A DNA stretch of 40,998 nt from Trichomonas tenax (GCA_023091735.1 JALKBU010000424.1:1-40998), one strand, 5' to 3'; counted from the stretch's first letter, positions 1-8,992 are shown. A program made the numbers and translations. The notes: generated by a model from the sequence alone, not told the origin.

Positions 1-132
1 ATGTTCAAATTTCAAAAGATTTGACTCTAATATATGCTTGGAAAGAGAAAGAACATTGGAATATGAAGTGGCATCGATGTTCACGATCTCATAGTCGAGA
101 TTCGTGAGTGTCTCTATCTCAGTCATCATCAT
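1..132 (-). CDS. 5' end of an unrecognised gene running off the left edge
   Basis: Reading leftward from the ATG at 132, 44 codons stay open to base 1. The first three codons are all ATG, and an in-frame TAG lies two codons upstream, so the start is at 132 or one of the next two ATGs. The predicted N-terminus begins MMMTEIETLTNLDYEIVNID. Codon choice (GAG, CTC, ATC, GTG, AAC) resembles the real genes here rather than the AT-rich spacers. No domain is recognisable in so short a piece. The rest of the gene lies outside the window. Confidence 0.5.
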   Translation of the reverse strand, partial: MMMTEIETLTNLDYEIVNIDATSYSNVLSLSKHILESNLLKFEH

Positions 133-184
133 ATCCTAATCATATGAAAAAAAATGAAAAATGAAAAAATAAATAAGGAAAATC

Positions 185-189
185 AAAAA
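185..189 (-). terminator. Pol III oligo-T terminator of the tRNA-Asp gene
   Basis: Immediately after the discriminator base the minus strand reads C then TTTTT, the usual RNA polymerase III stop signal. The spacing of 1 nt is typical. Confidence 0.7.
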
Positions 190-190
190 G

Positions 191-262
191 CTCGGTCACC
201 GGGAATCGAACCCGGATCAAAAGAACGACAATCTTACATGATAACCATTACACTATGACCGA
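191..262 (-). tRNA. tRNA-Asp (anticodon GTC)
   Basis: On the minus strand a 72-nt cloverleaf can be drawn. The acceptor stem TCGGTCA pairs with TGACCGA, followed by discriminator G. The D arm contains AATGGTTA. The anticodon loop TTGTCGT gives anticodon GTC. The T arm is CGGG-TTCGAAT-CCCG. The layout follows eukaryotic tRNA-Asp base for base in arm lengths. The anticodon stem has one T-T mismatch at its outer pair. There is no intron and no encoded CCA. The internal A box (around TAGTGTAATGG) and B box (GGTTCGAATCC) would serve as the Pol III promoter. Confidence 0.95.
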
Positions 263-346
263 TTGACATTTATTTTTGATTTTTTTCAATATGTATGAAA
301 TGCATTTATTACCTATATTTTTCAAAAATTAGACATATTTTTATAA

Positions 347-1531
347 ATGAAAAATATATTCGCGTTCGAGACAAAAAGACTCAAAAATATGAACACCAAA
401 GATCAGATAGAAGGACAGATTACTATCTATGGCAATATTGGATTATTTTTTTTCTTTGCAAAGTTCGATATTCATCAAATACTTCGGTTCAAATTTTCTT
501 TCGATGACAAAAGTGACAAATTCAATGTCACTTTTGATTCTCTGTCAAAATATACACACCTTCATTTGGAGTCCGGTGATGCATTCATTGACATCGACAC
601 ACTGATAATTGATGACTTTCATCACGAACATGGTTCATAACACTTTGTTGAGCTTCCTGGTCCGAAACTCAACAAATTACCTGATCGTTTCGTAATCGGA
701 CACAGAGGCTCAGGCAATAACATGATTGTTAAGAAGTATCTCGAAAACACATTGGATGCGTTCATGACAGCGTATAACGAAGGCGCAAGGTGTGTCGAAA
801 TGGATGTTCAGTTCGCCCACAATGATGTTCCAATTGTGATTCATCCGTTCACTGCAGCTCTATCAAAGAAGTCAGAAGCAGGCAAAGAACCAATGAAAAT
901 CGATCAGAATGGTAAATACATTTACCTGAACCAAGACATCACATTTGAAGAGCATAAAAAGACAGGTTTGGATACTGAATATAAAACCGAAAGATGCACA
1001 TACAAGGAAGTCCTCACAGAGCTCCCAGAAGATATGGCAATACTCATAGAAGTCAAATATCCATGCTCTCCTGAACTTGAGAAGACAACTCCATTCCAAG
1101 AGCGAAACAAGTATGTAGAAATCATTCTTAATGAACTCGCTCAATATGGAAAGGAGAGAACTGCTATTTTAGGATCATTGGATACTTCTTTATCCATATC
1201 ATTCGCTGCAAGACAGAACAAGTATCCTGTCTCTTTATTCATCAATCCGTGGCCATCAGAGGATGGCACACATTTGCGAACAAGAATCAGGACTTATTTA
1301 CGTCTTCTTCAAAGACTTGGAATCAAATACATATCCACAGATCCGAGGAATGTTCTCCCAGAAGAAGAATCACTAATCCTTGAAGCCATGAAGTATGGTG
1401 TTAGATTTATGACATATTACACAGATATTCAAACAAAAGAATACTTCAATGATTTGTTAAAGCATCAAATTCCAACCATTATCACTGATTTCATTCAGTC
1501 GTATAAAAATGCTCTCGAATTGTATGATTAA
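347..1531 (+). pseudogene. Glycerophosphodiester phosphodiesterase, split by an in-frame TAA
   Basis: One continuous frame runs from the ATG at 347 to the TAA at 1529-1531, interrupted only by TAA at 638-640. After that stop the frame enters the GDPD catalytic domain (GDPD family, TIM barrel, which hydrolyses glycerophosphodiesters to glycerol-3-phosphate plus alcohol). The conserved HRG is at 701-709, then LENT, VEMDV (metal-binding Glu/Asp), VIH (second His), ILIEVK, YGVRFMTYY and a final IITDF, so the domain is complete. The only downstream ATG in frame before the domain body (722) lies after HRG, so a protein started there would lack the catalytic His. The piece before the stop is not recognised; it may be remains of an accessory N-terminal domain. 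Either a recent pseudogene, a sequence error, or stop readthrough. Confidence 0.75.
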
Positions 1532-1534
1532 AGA

Positions 1535-1931
1535 GTAATGGCATTTATTAGCATTCTCTTTAATGGAAAAGGCATGATTTGAAATAAAATTAATTTATTA
1601 TCGTGATATAACTTCAAAACATTCAAAACTATATAAGCTCATCCATATCTGTATATTCCAACATATATTTTCAATCGATATCAATCGAATTTTCCATTTA
1701 TGGTCATCGCGCAAATGGATAATCATATTTTCAGGAGCATTGTATAAATATATAAGGAAACATCCAAAAATTTTGCAAAAAATATTATTCAGTTTTTGTC
1801 TCGAGTTTTGGGATTTCATATTGAGAAATGAACTTTGCAGATAGTTAGATAGCTGTACTTCACATAAAAATCGATTCCTATTTCGATTTTTAATTTTGCC
1901 GATTTCCCTTGAAATATAGGATCTCTGTTAT
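1535..1931. other. AT-rich spacer, nothing recognised
   Basis: About 400 bases between the GDPD gene and the RING gene. It has no convincing ORF, RNA gene or strong repeat. It presumably holds the 3' end signals of one gene and the promoter of the next. Confidence 0.5.
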
Positions 1932-3839
1932 ATGTATTATTTAAATTCAAAAGAAAAGATAAAAAAATTTCGCAAAGACGATATAAAAAAAATAATGAAT
2001 GATAGTAACAAAGAATCACAATTACCAACATCCAACATATTAAGTTCCACAGAAGAGTATACAGACGAGAATGGCGTCGTGTGGCGGAATTTCATCGAAA
2101 ACACAGAGATAAAAGATGCAACTTATATTAGAAACGACACAAACCTTATCACACTGAAAGAACACCGGATACAAATCACGTGGATCACGATAAGCATGGC
2201 AAACGTGAAAATGCGGAACATTAAATTCAGAGGTTTGCTTCAAGTCACAGCCAGAGGCAGTATTGACGCCGAAAATTGCGTATTTTCACCAATAAGCGTC
2301 ACCAACAAGGAATCCGCCAGCGAATGCACTGTAGAAGTTTTTGCTCAATCATCATCGAAATTCAGAAACTGCAAATTCTGCTGTGCTTTGAAGGCTGCTT
2401 TGCTTGTGAGAGACAGATCTAACGCTGAGGTGCATGACTGCTCTTTTGATAGGAATGTACACTCTTCTATGCTCGTTTTAGATTCATCTGGTGCAAAAGT
2501 CACGAATTGCTCGTTCAAAGGAGAAAATAAATTCGCAGTTTACGTTTACAGAAAGTCGTCCGCGGAATTTACCAACTGTGTATTCGAAAGAATGAAAGGG
2601 AAAGCAGTTTTCGTATTATTCGAAGGAAAAACTTTGTTTAATAATTGCAAATTCACAAACTGCGCTGGAGGTGCGATTTCTATTGCAGAGGCGTCATCTG
2701 CAAGTGTCGATAATTGCGCTTTTAATACTATTAATTTTTCTGCGGTCCATGGCATCAAAAACTGCCTCCTTGCGGTCAGAAACTCTCGATTTACGAATTG
2801 CACGGGAAACGGAATCAATTTTGAACATTCTAATGGATTTGTTAAAGAATGCTCATTTGAGGAGTTCAAGTATCCTGTGTTTGCAGTATTTGGACCGAAT
2901 GCATCACCAGTATTATCAGATTGCACAATCACAGCAGCGCATTCATTTGCTGCAATTTCAAGAGATTGTGCAATTCCCATCTTCGAAAGGTTGAAATTCA
3001 TTGGCGGCGACAACCACTGCTTCTCCGTATCAGATTTTTCAAGAGCAATCGTGAGGAACTGCATAATTCAAAATTTCCAAGGAAGTGCGTTCTGCGTATA
3101 CAACGGCGCATGGGTTTTTGCCGAGTTTAACAAAATCTTCAATTGTACAAATCTAGCGAAACTTTTCTTATATTCATATTCATATATCAGACAAAATTTA
3201 ATTTTAAACTGTCCAGAAATATGGAATAAGTTTGGAGCCTCATACGACCTCGATTCAAATGGATTACTTGATGAAAATGATTTGGAAGAATTTATTTCAT
3301 TTGATCTTGATGAAAAACAAGGAACAACCGGTAATAGCGATACAGAAGCTGACACATCTACAAAGAATAAATTATACAAAGAAGTTATTGCAAATGATAA
3401 CAAAATTGTTGTCACAGAACACGATGTTCCTATCAACGAACCACACTCTCCGAATTTCGAGCCAATAGATGTTAACATTATCAAAAATGATCCTGATTTT
3501 GTTCAAATCTCGAAACCGAAGTGCAAATGCCTCAAGTGCAACAAATGCGAAGCCAACGTTTACTTTTCTCCATGCGGTCATTGCGTTCTTTGCAAGGAAT
3601 GTGCTCAAGATGAAAAATTATGTCCTCTTTGTTCGACAACAATTCAAAAGACTCTTGATGGTATATTGCAGGACGATTGCATTATATGTTACGATCCAGC
3701 AGATACAATTTTATTGCCATGCGGACATATAAATATTTGCTACTCATGTGCAATGAAACTTTGGGGTGAAGGAAGAAAATGCCCAGAGTGTAGAGAGAAA
3801 ATCATCAGTTTCAGACATATTTTCACAGCCACAGAATAA
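1932..3839 (+). CDS. Beta-helix protein with two C-terminal RING fingers (putative E3 ligase)
   Basis: 635 aa. Residues about 70-430 carry many irregular repeats of the form N-C-x-F (ENCVF, RNCKF, HDCSF, TNCSF, TNCVF, NNCKF, DNCAF), the signature of a right-handed parallel beta-helix (CASH/Beta_helix type). Near residues 435-455 the motif DLDSNGLLDENDLEEF resembles a single EF-hand loop. Two IAP/MDM2-style RING fingers follow: residues about 536-568 (CNKC, PCGH, CKEC, CPLC) and 583-620 (CIIC, PCGH, CYSC, CPEC). RING fingers recruit E2 enzymes for ubiquitin transfer, and beta-helices can bind substrates, as in FBXO11. The ligase role is inferred. No signal peptide or membrane segment is seen. 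The start could instead be the ATG at 1995, since the first 21 residues are lysine-rich and AT-coded. No clear initiator is seen upstream. Confidence 0.88.
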   Translation: MYYLNSKEKIKKFRKDDIKKIMNDSNKESQLPTSNILSSTEEYTDENGVVWRNFIENTEIKDATYIRNDTNLITLKEHRIQITWITISMANVKMRNIKFRGLLQVTARGSIDAENCVFSPISVTNKESASECTVEVFAQSSSKFRNCKFCCALKAALLVRDRSNAEVHDCSFDRNVHSSMLVLDSSGAKVTNCSFKGENKFAVYVYRKSSAEFTNCVFERMKGKAVFVLFEGKTLFNNCKFTNCAGGAISIAEASSASVDNCAFNTINFSAVHGIKNCLLAVRNSRFTNCTGNGINFEHSNGFVKECSFEEFKYPVFAVFGPNASPVLSDCTITAAHSFAAISRDCAIPIFERLKFIGGDNHCFSVSDFSRAIVRNCIIQNFQGSAFCVYNGAWVFAEFNKIFNCTNLAKLFLYSYSYIRQNLILNCPEIWNKFGASYDLDSNGLLDENDLEEFISFDLDEKQGTTGNSDTEADTSTKNKLYKEVIANDNKIVVTEHDVPINEPHSPNFEPIDVNIIKNDPDFVQISKPKCKCLKCNKCEANVYFSPCGHCVLCKECAQDEKLCPLCSTTIQKTLDGILQDDCIICYDPADTILLPCGHINICYSCAMKLWGEGRKCPECREKIISFRHIFTATE

Positions 3840-4315
3840 TATTTTTTTTTTATTATGTATGTTTAACATTTAAAAACCTTTGTTTTGTTTTGACCAACCC
3901 TCCATTTCTTTACTTATTTTGTCCATTCTCGTACATAAATTATATACTCACCAAATTATTTCAAAAACTATAGATATATAACATGACACAATAAAGCTCG
4001 TTTGGCAAAATGTACTGACGCAGCCTAATGTACAGTAAATTTTATTTTTGAATAAAAATGAGACCATTTGTTTAGTAATAGTATGTACATTATATATACG
4101 AAATATCTAGCAAATCGCCACATGAGATTTTGAGAAAAATTGGACGCTTTTTTCCACTGTCTCAGGTGTCGCCGCTGTAAACTATTCAATTTTGAAAACT
4201 ATGGTAAAAGATTGTATACTCTGTCTTTTTTTAGTGAGCGAAAACGTAACTTTCTTTGTTCCCGTGAAAAAATGCGACGATTGAAAAGGTACGTTAAAAA
4301 ACGCGATTGTACGTT

Positions 4316-4330
4316 TGATTGGCAAGCTTT
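4316..4330 (+). repeat. Left copy of 15-bp target-site duplication
   Basis: TGATTGGCAAGCTTT, directly abutting the left end of the TIR element. An identical copy abuts the right end at 4967-4981. Confidence 0.8.
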
Positions 4331-4966
4331 TGTTACATACCGAAAGTTGTCATGAAAAGTGACACAGAAAGCGACATTATCTAACATGTAAAATTGTCAG
4401 AATCCCCAGTTTTATGTGCCAAAATATCAATATTTTTGACATGTAAAGTCAGATAATCATTCAAATTATGTATTAGTTTTTATTTCGAAATCGCGTCTGA
4501 CGGGAAGAACCGGGGACTACATTGACACAGGTACCACGCATGTTAGTAGCTAAACTCACAGATCTTCCTTTCATACGCCATCATTAAGAAATCAAAGATT
4601 TCCACTTCAGAATGCCTCTGAAGAGCAAAATTAAATGCTTGATTGGGACAGGTAGCCAAGGTGCTAGCAATCTAGTCCACAGTTCTTCCTTTCAGAAGCA
4701 TTCTGTAGAGTAAATCGCTGATTATTTCGAAAATAGAGTCTGAAAGGAAGAACTGTGGACCGGATTGTTAAGATTTGGGCATTTGTGCCAATGAAGTACT
4801 TAATTTTTCTTTTCAAAGTAAATTTAAACAAATATAGGATATCATTCTTCCAATAATCGTTTATAATCGCATGTCACGTAAATATTTATTTGTCAAATAT
4901 GCATGTTTACATGTCAGATACTATCACTTTGTGTCACTTTTTCATGACAACTTTCGGTACGCAACA
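4331..4966. mobile_element. Non-autonomous TIR element (MITE-like) with 15-bp flanking duplication
   Basis: Left end TGTTACATACCG, then AAAGTTGTCATGAAAAGTGA and on to CATGTAAA at 4392. Its reverse complement forms the right end, from TTTACATG at 4906 to GGTACGCAACA at 4966. The arms are about 62 bp, roughly 85% alike, with small indels. The 636-bp unit is bounded exactly by the perfect 15-bp direct repeat TGATTGGCAAGCTTT at 4316-4330 and 4967-4981. No transposase is encoded, so mobilisation would need an enzyme in trans. The interior carries two inverted hairpin units. The family is not assigned: a 15-bp duplication is longer than those of most well-known DNA transposon groups. Confidence 0.82.
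4497..4760. repeat. Two hairpin units inside the TIR element
   Basis: Unit 2 has a perfect 22-bp inverted repeat: 4675-4696 (GTCCACAGTTCTTCCTTTCAGA) against 4739-4760, with a 42-nt loop. Unit 1 is a diverged relative: 4497-4518 against about 4555-4576 (CTCACAGATCTTCCTTTCAT). The stretches before the right arm of unit 1 and the left arm of unit 2 are also related as direct repeats (GACACAGGTACCACGCATG versus GACAGGTAGCCAAGGTG). This suggests internal duplication with inversion. Confidence 0.7.
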
Positions 4967-4981
4967 TGATTGGCAAGCTTT
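4967..4981 (+). repeat. Right copy of 15-bp target-site duplication
   Basis: TGATTGGCAAGCTTT, same orientation as the copy at 4316-4330. The perfect identity suggests a fairly recent insertion. Confidence 0.8.
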
Positions 4982-5058
4982 GATCTTAAAATTTGAAAAA
5001 ATATATATTTGTTGAATATTAAGAAATAGGTTCAGGCTTGTGATGTAATAGTTATACA

Positions 5059-5638
5059 GTTTTGCCTGTCAAATAGGGAAATTTTACAATGTCAGATTTC
5101 GTTAAAATATTTGTGAGCAAATTCAAAGTGTATCATGCATTGAAGTGTCATAAACATGTAGATTATGAAAAAATCATCAATATTCATATTTTTTAAAAAT
5201 AAAACTTGTTATTACTACAAAAAATAGATTTTAGTGTCAATGATCAGTGCAGATCTGGTTCATATCCCGAAGATATTTATATAGTTAGTTCAAAATACTA
5301 TTATTTAAAAGAGAAATCATATTGAAAGTGGATGATAAACAAAATCAATAAAACACATCAACTTCACACTGGGAAGCACTTAAAAAACATCAAAACACAT
5401 CAAATTCACAATGAGTGGCGCTGATGATATATAAAAATTTCTTGATTAAAATATATGACTTTTAAATCATTATAACTTCCAACTCTATGTTAATTCTCTT
5501 CAATATATTCATCTATTTAATCTATTTATAGTGTCTGTTTCTGAGAACATGTATTATATACATAGAACTGATTGATTTTTTAATATTGAAATTCTGTTAA
5601 TCTGACATTGTAAAATTTCCCTACTTAACAGGCAAAAC
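5059..5638. mobile_element. Second inverted-repeat element, possible MITE relic
   Basis: Arms 5059-5098 (begins GTTTTGCCTGTCAAATAGGG) and 5599-5638 are inverted copies of 40 bp with two mismatches, about 500 bp apart. Outside the arms, 5047-5058 (AATAGTTATACA) and 5639-5650 (AATAGTATGAGC) share six bases exactly and more with one gap, which could be a decayed duplication. No ORF lies inside. The terminal sequence differs from that of the element at 4331-4966, so it is a different family if it is mobile. Confidence 0.5.
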
Positions 5639-5799
5639 AATAGTATGAGCTACATTTAGTGATGTCATATTTTGATTTTACATGTCAAATTGTTCATTAA
5701 GGTTAATATTGATTTTATATCATAATGATCGATAATGCATATTTTTAACATAAAAACAATAATGTTAAAGTCGAATATAGTCACACAGTAGAGTTATAA

Positions 5800-5805
5800 T
5801 CACAT
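5800..5805 (+). promoter_or_regulatory. Initiator-like TCACAT before the DZIP1-like gene
   Basis: TCACAT, fitting the trichomonad initiator TCA-Py-(A/T), lies 8 bases before the ATG at 5814. Confidence 0.5.
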
Positions 5806-5813
5806 ATTTTTTA

Positions 5814-7814
5814 ATGCGTAATGTTGCGATAATTGCACAACCAGTTATACAGCAATACGTTCCTCCACCAATGCAAGAAGTGACAAACTTCTCGTCTATA
5901 GACTGGAGCTTCGTCAGTGAACTCGATCCTGACGTTATTCGCAGAAATAAAGATTCTTCGAAGATAAAAGACTTCATTTTCGCGTTTAAATCATTCATAA
6001 TCAATCAAACAGACACAAAGACATTCACAAATCCTCTTACTGCTCGATTATTTTGCTTAATTCAGGTCGCTTTTGATTATCAGCAACATTTGCAGCATCA
6101 ATATGCAAAATTGATACAGAAAAAAGACGCAAAATACAACAGACTATCGAAAAAATGTAAAATACTCGAAGAATCTTACCAAAAATCCAAAGAATTAATC
6201 GAATCTCTGCGAGGAAACCACGAAACGTGCCCAGTTTGTCAGAGGAGGTTCAAGGGAACTGTGTACCTCGATAACCACTTCAGAAGGAAGCATCCTGATT
6301 TAGTTTCGGCTTGGAACGCAATTCGCACGCAAACTCCGATTCAGCAGCCAGATGTCGAAGCTTTACTGAAGGAAATCAAAGAGCTCAAAGACGCGCAGAT
6401 GACACGACAAAATGTGCCTTATATTATTCAAAGCACGCAAAATTTGCAAAATCCGCCGCAAGTCGTTACTTATCATCCACTTCAGCAAAAACAAGAAATA
6501 TCACAACAAAAGGTGCAAACGCAGCCTATTTCCGCTGTTAAAAGTGAAGAATCGATCAATCCATTTGCAATCTTCGCAACGAGTGATCATTCAACGAGCG
6601 GCGAAGAACAAATCAATGTAACAAGGAACAGGAAGGACACAGACTCTCTGGAGCAGCGCCAGTTCATTCAGCCCGAGCACACTGTCTTCAATAATGAGCA
6701 GGAACGTCCAATCATCAACAATCAACCAGCAAACAATAAACCGCTTCCAATACAAGTTGAAACGGACTCATATGACTTAAGCATGCCCGAAATCGATGGA
6801 AATCCTGCACCACCGAAGCCAGATGCGGCCATGCAGCCACTGAGAAGGAAGCAGAACACTCCACCTGCTTCTCCTGAGGCAGAGAAGAAACAAGAAAAGC
6901 CGAAGAATCAAGTTGCAACACTCAACAAAGCGAGAAACTTCGTTGACAAAGAGAAATCAGCCAAAGCTAACATGAACACGTCAGAGTTCGAGCGTGAGAT
7001 TGATATTGCGAGCGAGAAAATCCGAAGGCAAGTTGCAGAGAGACTAAAGAAGGATCCGCCGCCAAAGAATCCACAAAATCATTTTCAAGAAAGCAAACCT
7101 ACTCCGAAGAAAGCTCCGCAGAAGGTAGAACCGACAGCAAAGAAGCCAGAACATATACAGAAGCAACCAGAACCAACAAACAAGCAACCCGCTCATGTTG
7201 AGAAAGAAGACAGCTTCGAAGATGGAGAATTCTCGTACGAATCCAATCCATTCGAGACTGATTACGACCAAGACGAGAACAACTTTGCAATCGAACAATT
7301 TCTTGCCGAAGAAGAGGAAGTTGGAGAAATACAGGAAGAAGAGAATGATGACAATCCGTTTTTGATGGAAAACTCTGTGGCTTCATCTGCTGCTGAAAAT
7401 CCGTTCATGGTCGAAAGTTCATCAGGATATATCCCTCAAACGAGACCTTATCAGCCGCCTAAGCAGACTGTCACGAACTTTACATCATCAAATAACAGCA
7501 TTCCTCCACAGCCTGCTAAAGATTATCGTGGAATTGAAGTTTCGAGTGGTTTGTTTGATGATGAATCATCAACATTCATCGAAGAAAGAGAGAAGTTGTT
7601 GCCACAGCAGAAGAAGCAAATGGCACCTCCTCCAAAGCGTCGATTGCTCGAGATAACACCTCCAATGCATGATGAGACTCCACCCCCACAATCGCAGCCA
7701 CAAGCAAACGGATTGATGCCTCGTCCTGCAGGCATCGCTCGTGCTGAAGCTGCCAGAAAAGAGAATCCAAAACTTCGTGGGTTCTTCACAGAAAACGACT
7801 TCCTCGATGACTAA
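5814..7814 (+). CDS. DZIP1/Iguana-like C2H2 zinc-finger protein (cilium base)
   Basis: 666 aa. Residues about 25-135 match the Dzip-like N-terminal domain: it opens with SSIDWSFVSELDPD, contains TARLFCLIQVAFDYQQHL and ends in a short coiled coil. One C2H2 finger follows with C139, C142, H155 and H160, reading CPVCQRRF then NHFRRKHPD, as in DZIP1/DZIP1L, where the finger also ends RRHPE. Animal DZIP1 proteins act at the centriole appendages and ciliary transition zone, so a basal-body role in this flagellate is a reasonable inference. The remaining 500 residues are low-complexity, Gln/Pro/Lys-rich and then acidic. They hold four NPF motifs (INPFAIF, SNPFETD, DNPFLME, ENPFMVE), which are known EH-domain ligands in other proteins. 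The C-terminus is acidic (ENDFLDD). Confidence 0.82.
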   Translation: MRNVAIIAQPVIQQYVPPPMQEVTNFSSIDWSFVSELDPDVIRRNKDSSKIKDFIFAFKSFIINQTDTKTFTNPLTARLFCLIQVAFDYQQHLQHQYAKLIQKKDAKYNRLSKKCKILEESYQKSKELIESLRGNHETCPVCQRRFKGTVYLDNHFRRKHPDLVSAWNAIRTQTPIQQPDVEALLKEIKELKDAQMTRQNVPYIIQSTQNLQNPPQVVTYHPLQQKQEISQQKVQTQPISAVKSEESINPFAIFATSDHSTSGEEQINVTRNRKDTDSLEQRQFIQPEHTVFNNEQERPIINNQPANNKPLPIQVETDSYDLSMPEIDGNPAPPKPDAAMQPLRRKQNTPPASPEAEKKQEKPKNQVATLNKARNFVDKEKSAKANMNTSEFEREIDIASEKIRRQVAERLKKDPPPKNPQNHFQESKPTPKKAPQKVEPTAKKPEHIQKQPEPTNKQPAHVEKEDSFEDGEFSYESNPFETDYDQDENNFAIEQFLAEEEEVGEIQEEENDDNPFLMENSVASSAAENPFMVESSSGYIPQTRPYQPPKQTVTNFTSSNNSIPPQPAKDYRGIEVSSGLFDDESSTFIEEREKLLPQQKKQMAPPPKRRLLEITPPMHDETPPPQSQPQANGLMPRPAGIARAEAARKENPKLRGFFTENDFLDD

Positions 7815-8673
7815 CACATTATATATTACTTTGTTTGTTATGAGATTTATTTAAAAAATGTTATATTATGTTAAAAATGGAAAATCAAATTGAAGGCAAA
7901 CAATTATTAATCACATTTCTGGGTCAAATCATCAATGCACATTCTAAAAGGAAGGCGAAAATTCCACGATATAGTGACAAATTGTGAATGTAGCAGACAA
8001 TTTTTGTCAGTTGTGGGATTTTTTTGTATCATTTCATTTTTATTTATGGATGATCATTTAACGCTATATGCGAATTCTCAATTATTAAATCAACAATAAA
8101 TAAAGGGATTCAAAAATTCTTAACATTTCAGATAAATAAGTGAATATACAAAATAAACCAAATGCTGTCATGTTACTTGCTGTATTTTCTCTTCAATTAC
8201 AACAAAATTTCATCCTTTTTTTACAAGCCACGAATGTTAATTCTCGAGAATATTAATCTTTCAACCGGTGACATATTCATAAACTTTTATGAAGTACAAT
8301 CAAAAATATATAATCCATAATGTTCAAGAAATCAATATGTAAATGCATTTATAGTATCAGAGCAGGCATTAATTTTATTCGAAAATTGTTTCTTTGAAGA
8401 TAACGACATTCTCAATTATTATTCTACTGGAAAAGTATTAATTATTAATTCAACAGATGTTTTCATTCACAATTCAAGCCTGAATACCTCAATGAGAATC
8501 AATGTTTACTGATGAACAAAATGATGAAACATGCGTTGATTTTCATGCATATCGACAATATAGTGGGGTTCTATATAAGTTTTGGAATCAGTCTTGTTTT
8601 TCATTGAAATATTATAATTTTATGTTATTTTTTGAATTGATAATAATCGAAAGTTAACGAATTCCTTTTTTTA
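7815..8673. other. AT-rich spacer with a beta-helix gene relic
   Basis: No intact gene. A decayed beta-helix coding stretch lies near 8233-8512 (entered separately). ATATAGTGGGG near 8560 resembles the repeated motif found at 40829-40871. Confidence 0.5.
8233..8512 (+). pseudogene. Relic of a beta-helix surface-type protein
   Basis: From 8321 to the TGA at 8510-8512, 63 codons read as a beta-helix-like protein: SEQALILFENCFFEDND, then GKVLIINSTDVFIHNSSLN. Just upstream, another frame (from about 8233 to the TAA before 8321) reads MLILENINLSTGDIFINFYE, with the same spacing of hydrophobic and Asn residues. Joined across one frameshift, they look like the Pmp-like or right-handed beta-helix proteins common in trichomonads. 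The piece has no proper start and ends in a stop. The assignment rests on pattern only. Confidence 0.4.
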
Positions 8674-8847
8674 ATGACTTCTTTCGCAGACTTGAAGTTC
8701 AAGAAAATAGGGAACATAGAAATTCCAGAGTGCTTTATAATGCCCGTTGATGTGATGCGATCTCTGACACAGAATCAAATTGATAAGAAACGTATTCAAA
8801 CAATTTATTCTAAATTGTGTTATAAACTGAAAAAAAAACACAATTGA
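8674..8847 (+). CDS. 57-codon ORF, unrecognised, possibly a gene fragment
   Basis: An ATG at 8674 opens 57 codons to the TGA at 8845-8847. The protein starts MTSFADLKFKKIGNIEIPEC and ends in the basic tail YKLKKKHN. The first half has a less AT-biased codon mix than the flanking spacer, which favours real coding ancestry. There is no initiator-like TCA just upstream and no recognisable domain. It lies 145 bases before the ankyrin gene, in the same orientation. It could be a small gene, the broken 5' end of a longer one, or chance. Confidence 0.3.
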   Translation: MTSFADLKFKKIGNIEIPECFIMPVDVMRSLTQNQIDKKRIQTIYSKLCYKLKKKHN

Positions 8848-8992
8848 TATACGCATGTCGACTTACATGAAAATTCACGCCTGTAATACAAATAGTTTTT
8901 GGCACCAAAAAAATATTTAGGTGGGGAGTAACTCTGCCCCTAAATAAAAAAATCTATAGCCAAAATGGAGCTATATCATCAATGTAGTATCC

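Larger units (their letters stand above)
3840..5813. other. 2-kb gene-free region holding two inverted-repeat elements
   Basis: No convincing coding sequence. The 71-codon ORF at 4140-4355 runs into a terminal repeat and has no family features. The region contains the TIR element at 4331-4966 and a second inverted-repeat structure at 5059-5638, described separately. A short direct repeat (AAACACATCAA, then C or A, TTCACA) occurs near 5351 and again near 5393. Confidence 0.7.

Noticed and set aside
295..507. 70-codon ORF overlapping the GDPD 5' region
   Set aside because: It overlaps the GDPD frame and is very AT-coded, with no recognisable domain.
2546..3064. 172-codon ORF antisense to the beta-helix/RING gene
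   Set aside because: A shadow of the repeated codon pattern of the beta-helix; no domain of its own.
4140..4355. 71-codon ORF at the left TIR
   Set aside because: It crosses the insertion point of the TIR element, so it is a chance junction ORF.
3840..5813. CRISPR-like array
   Set aside because: The repeats are inverted and of uneven spacing, and the genome is eukaryotic.
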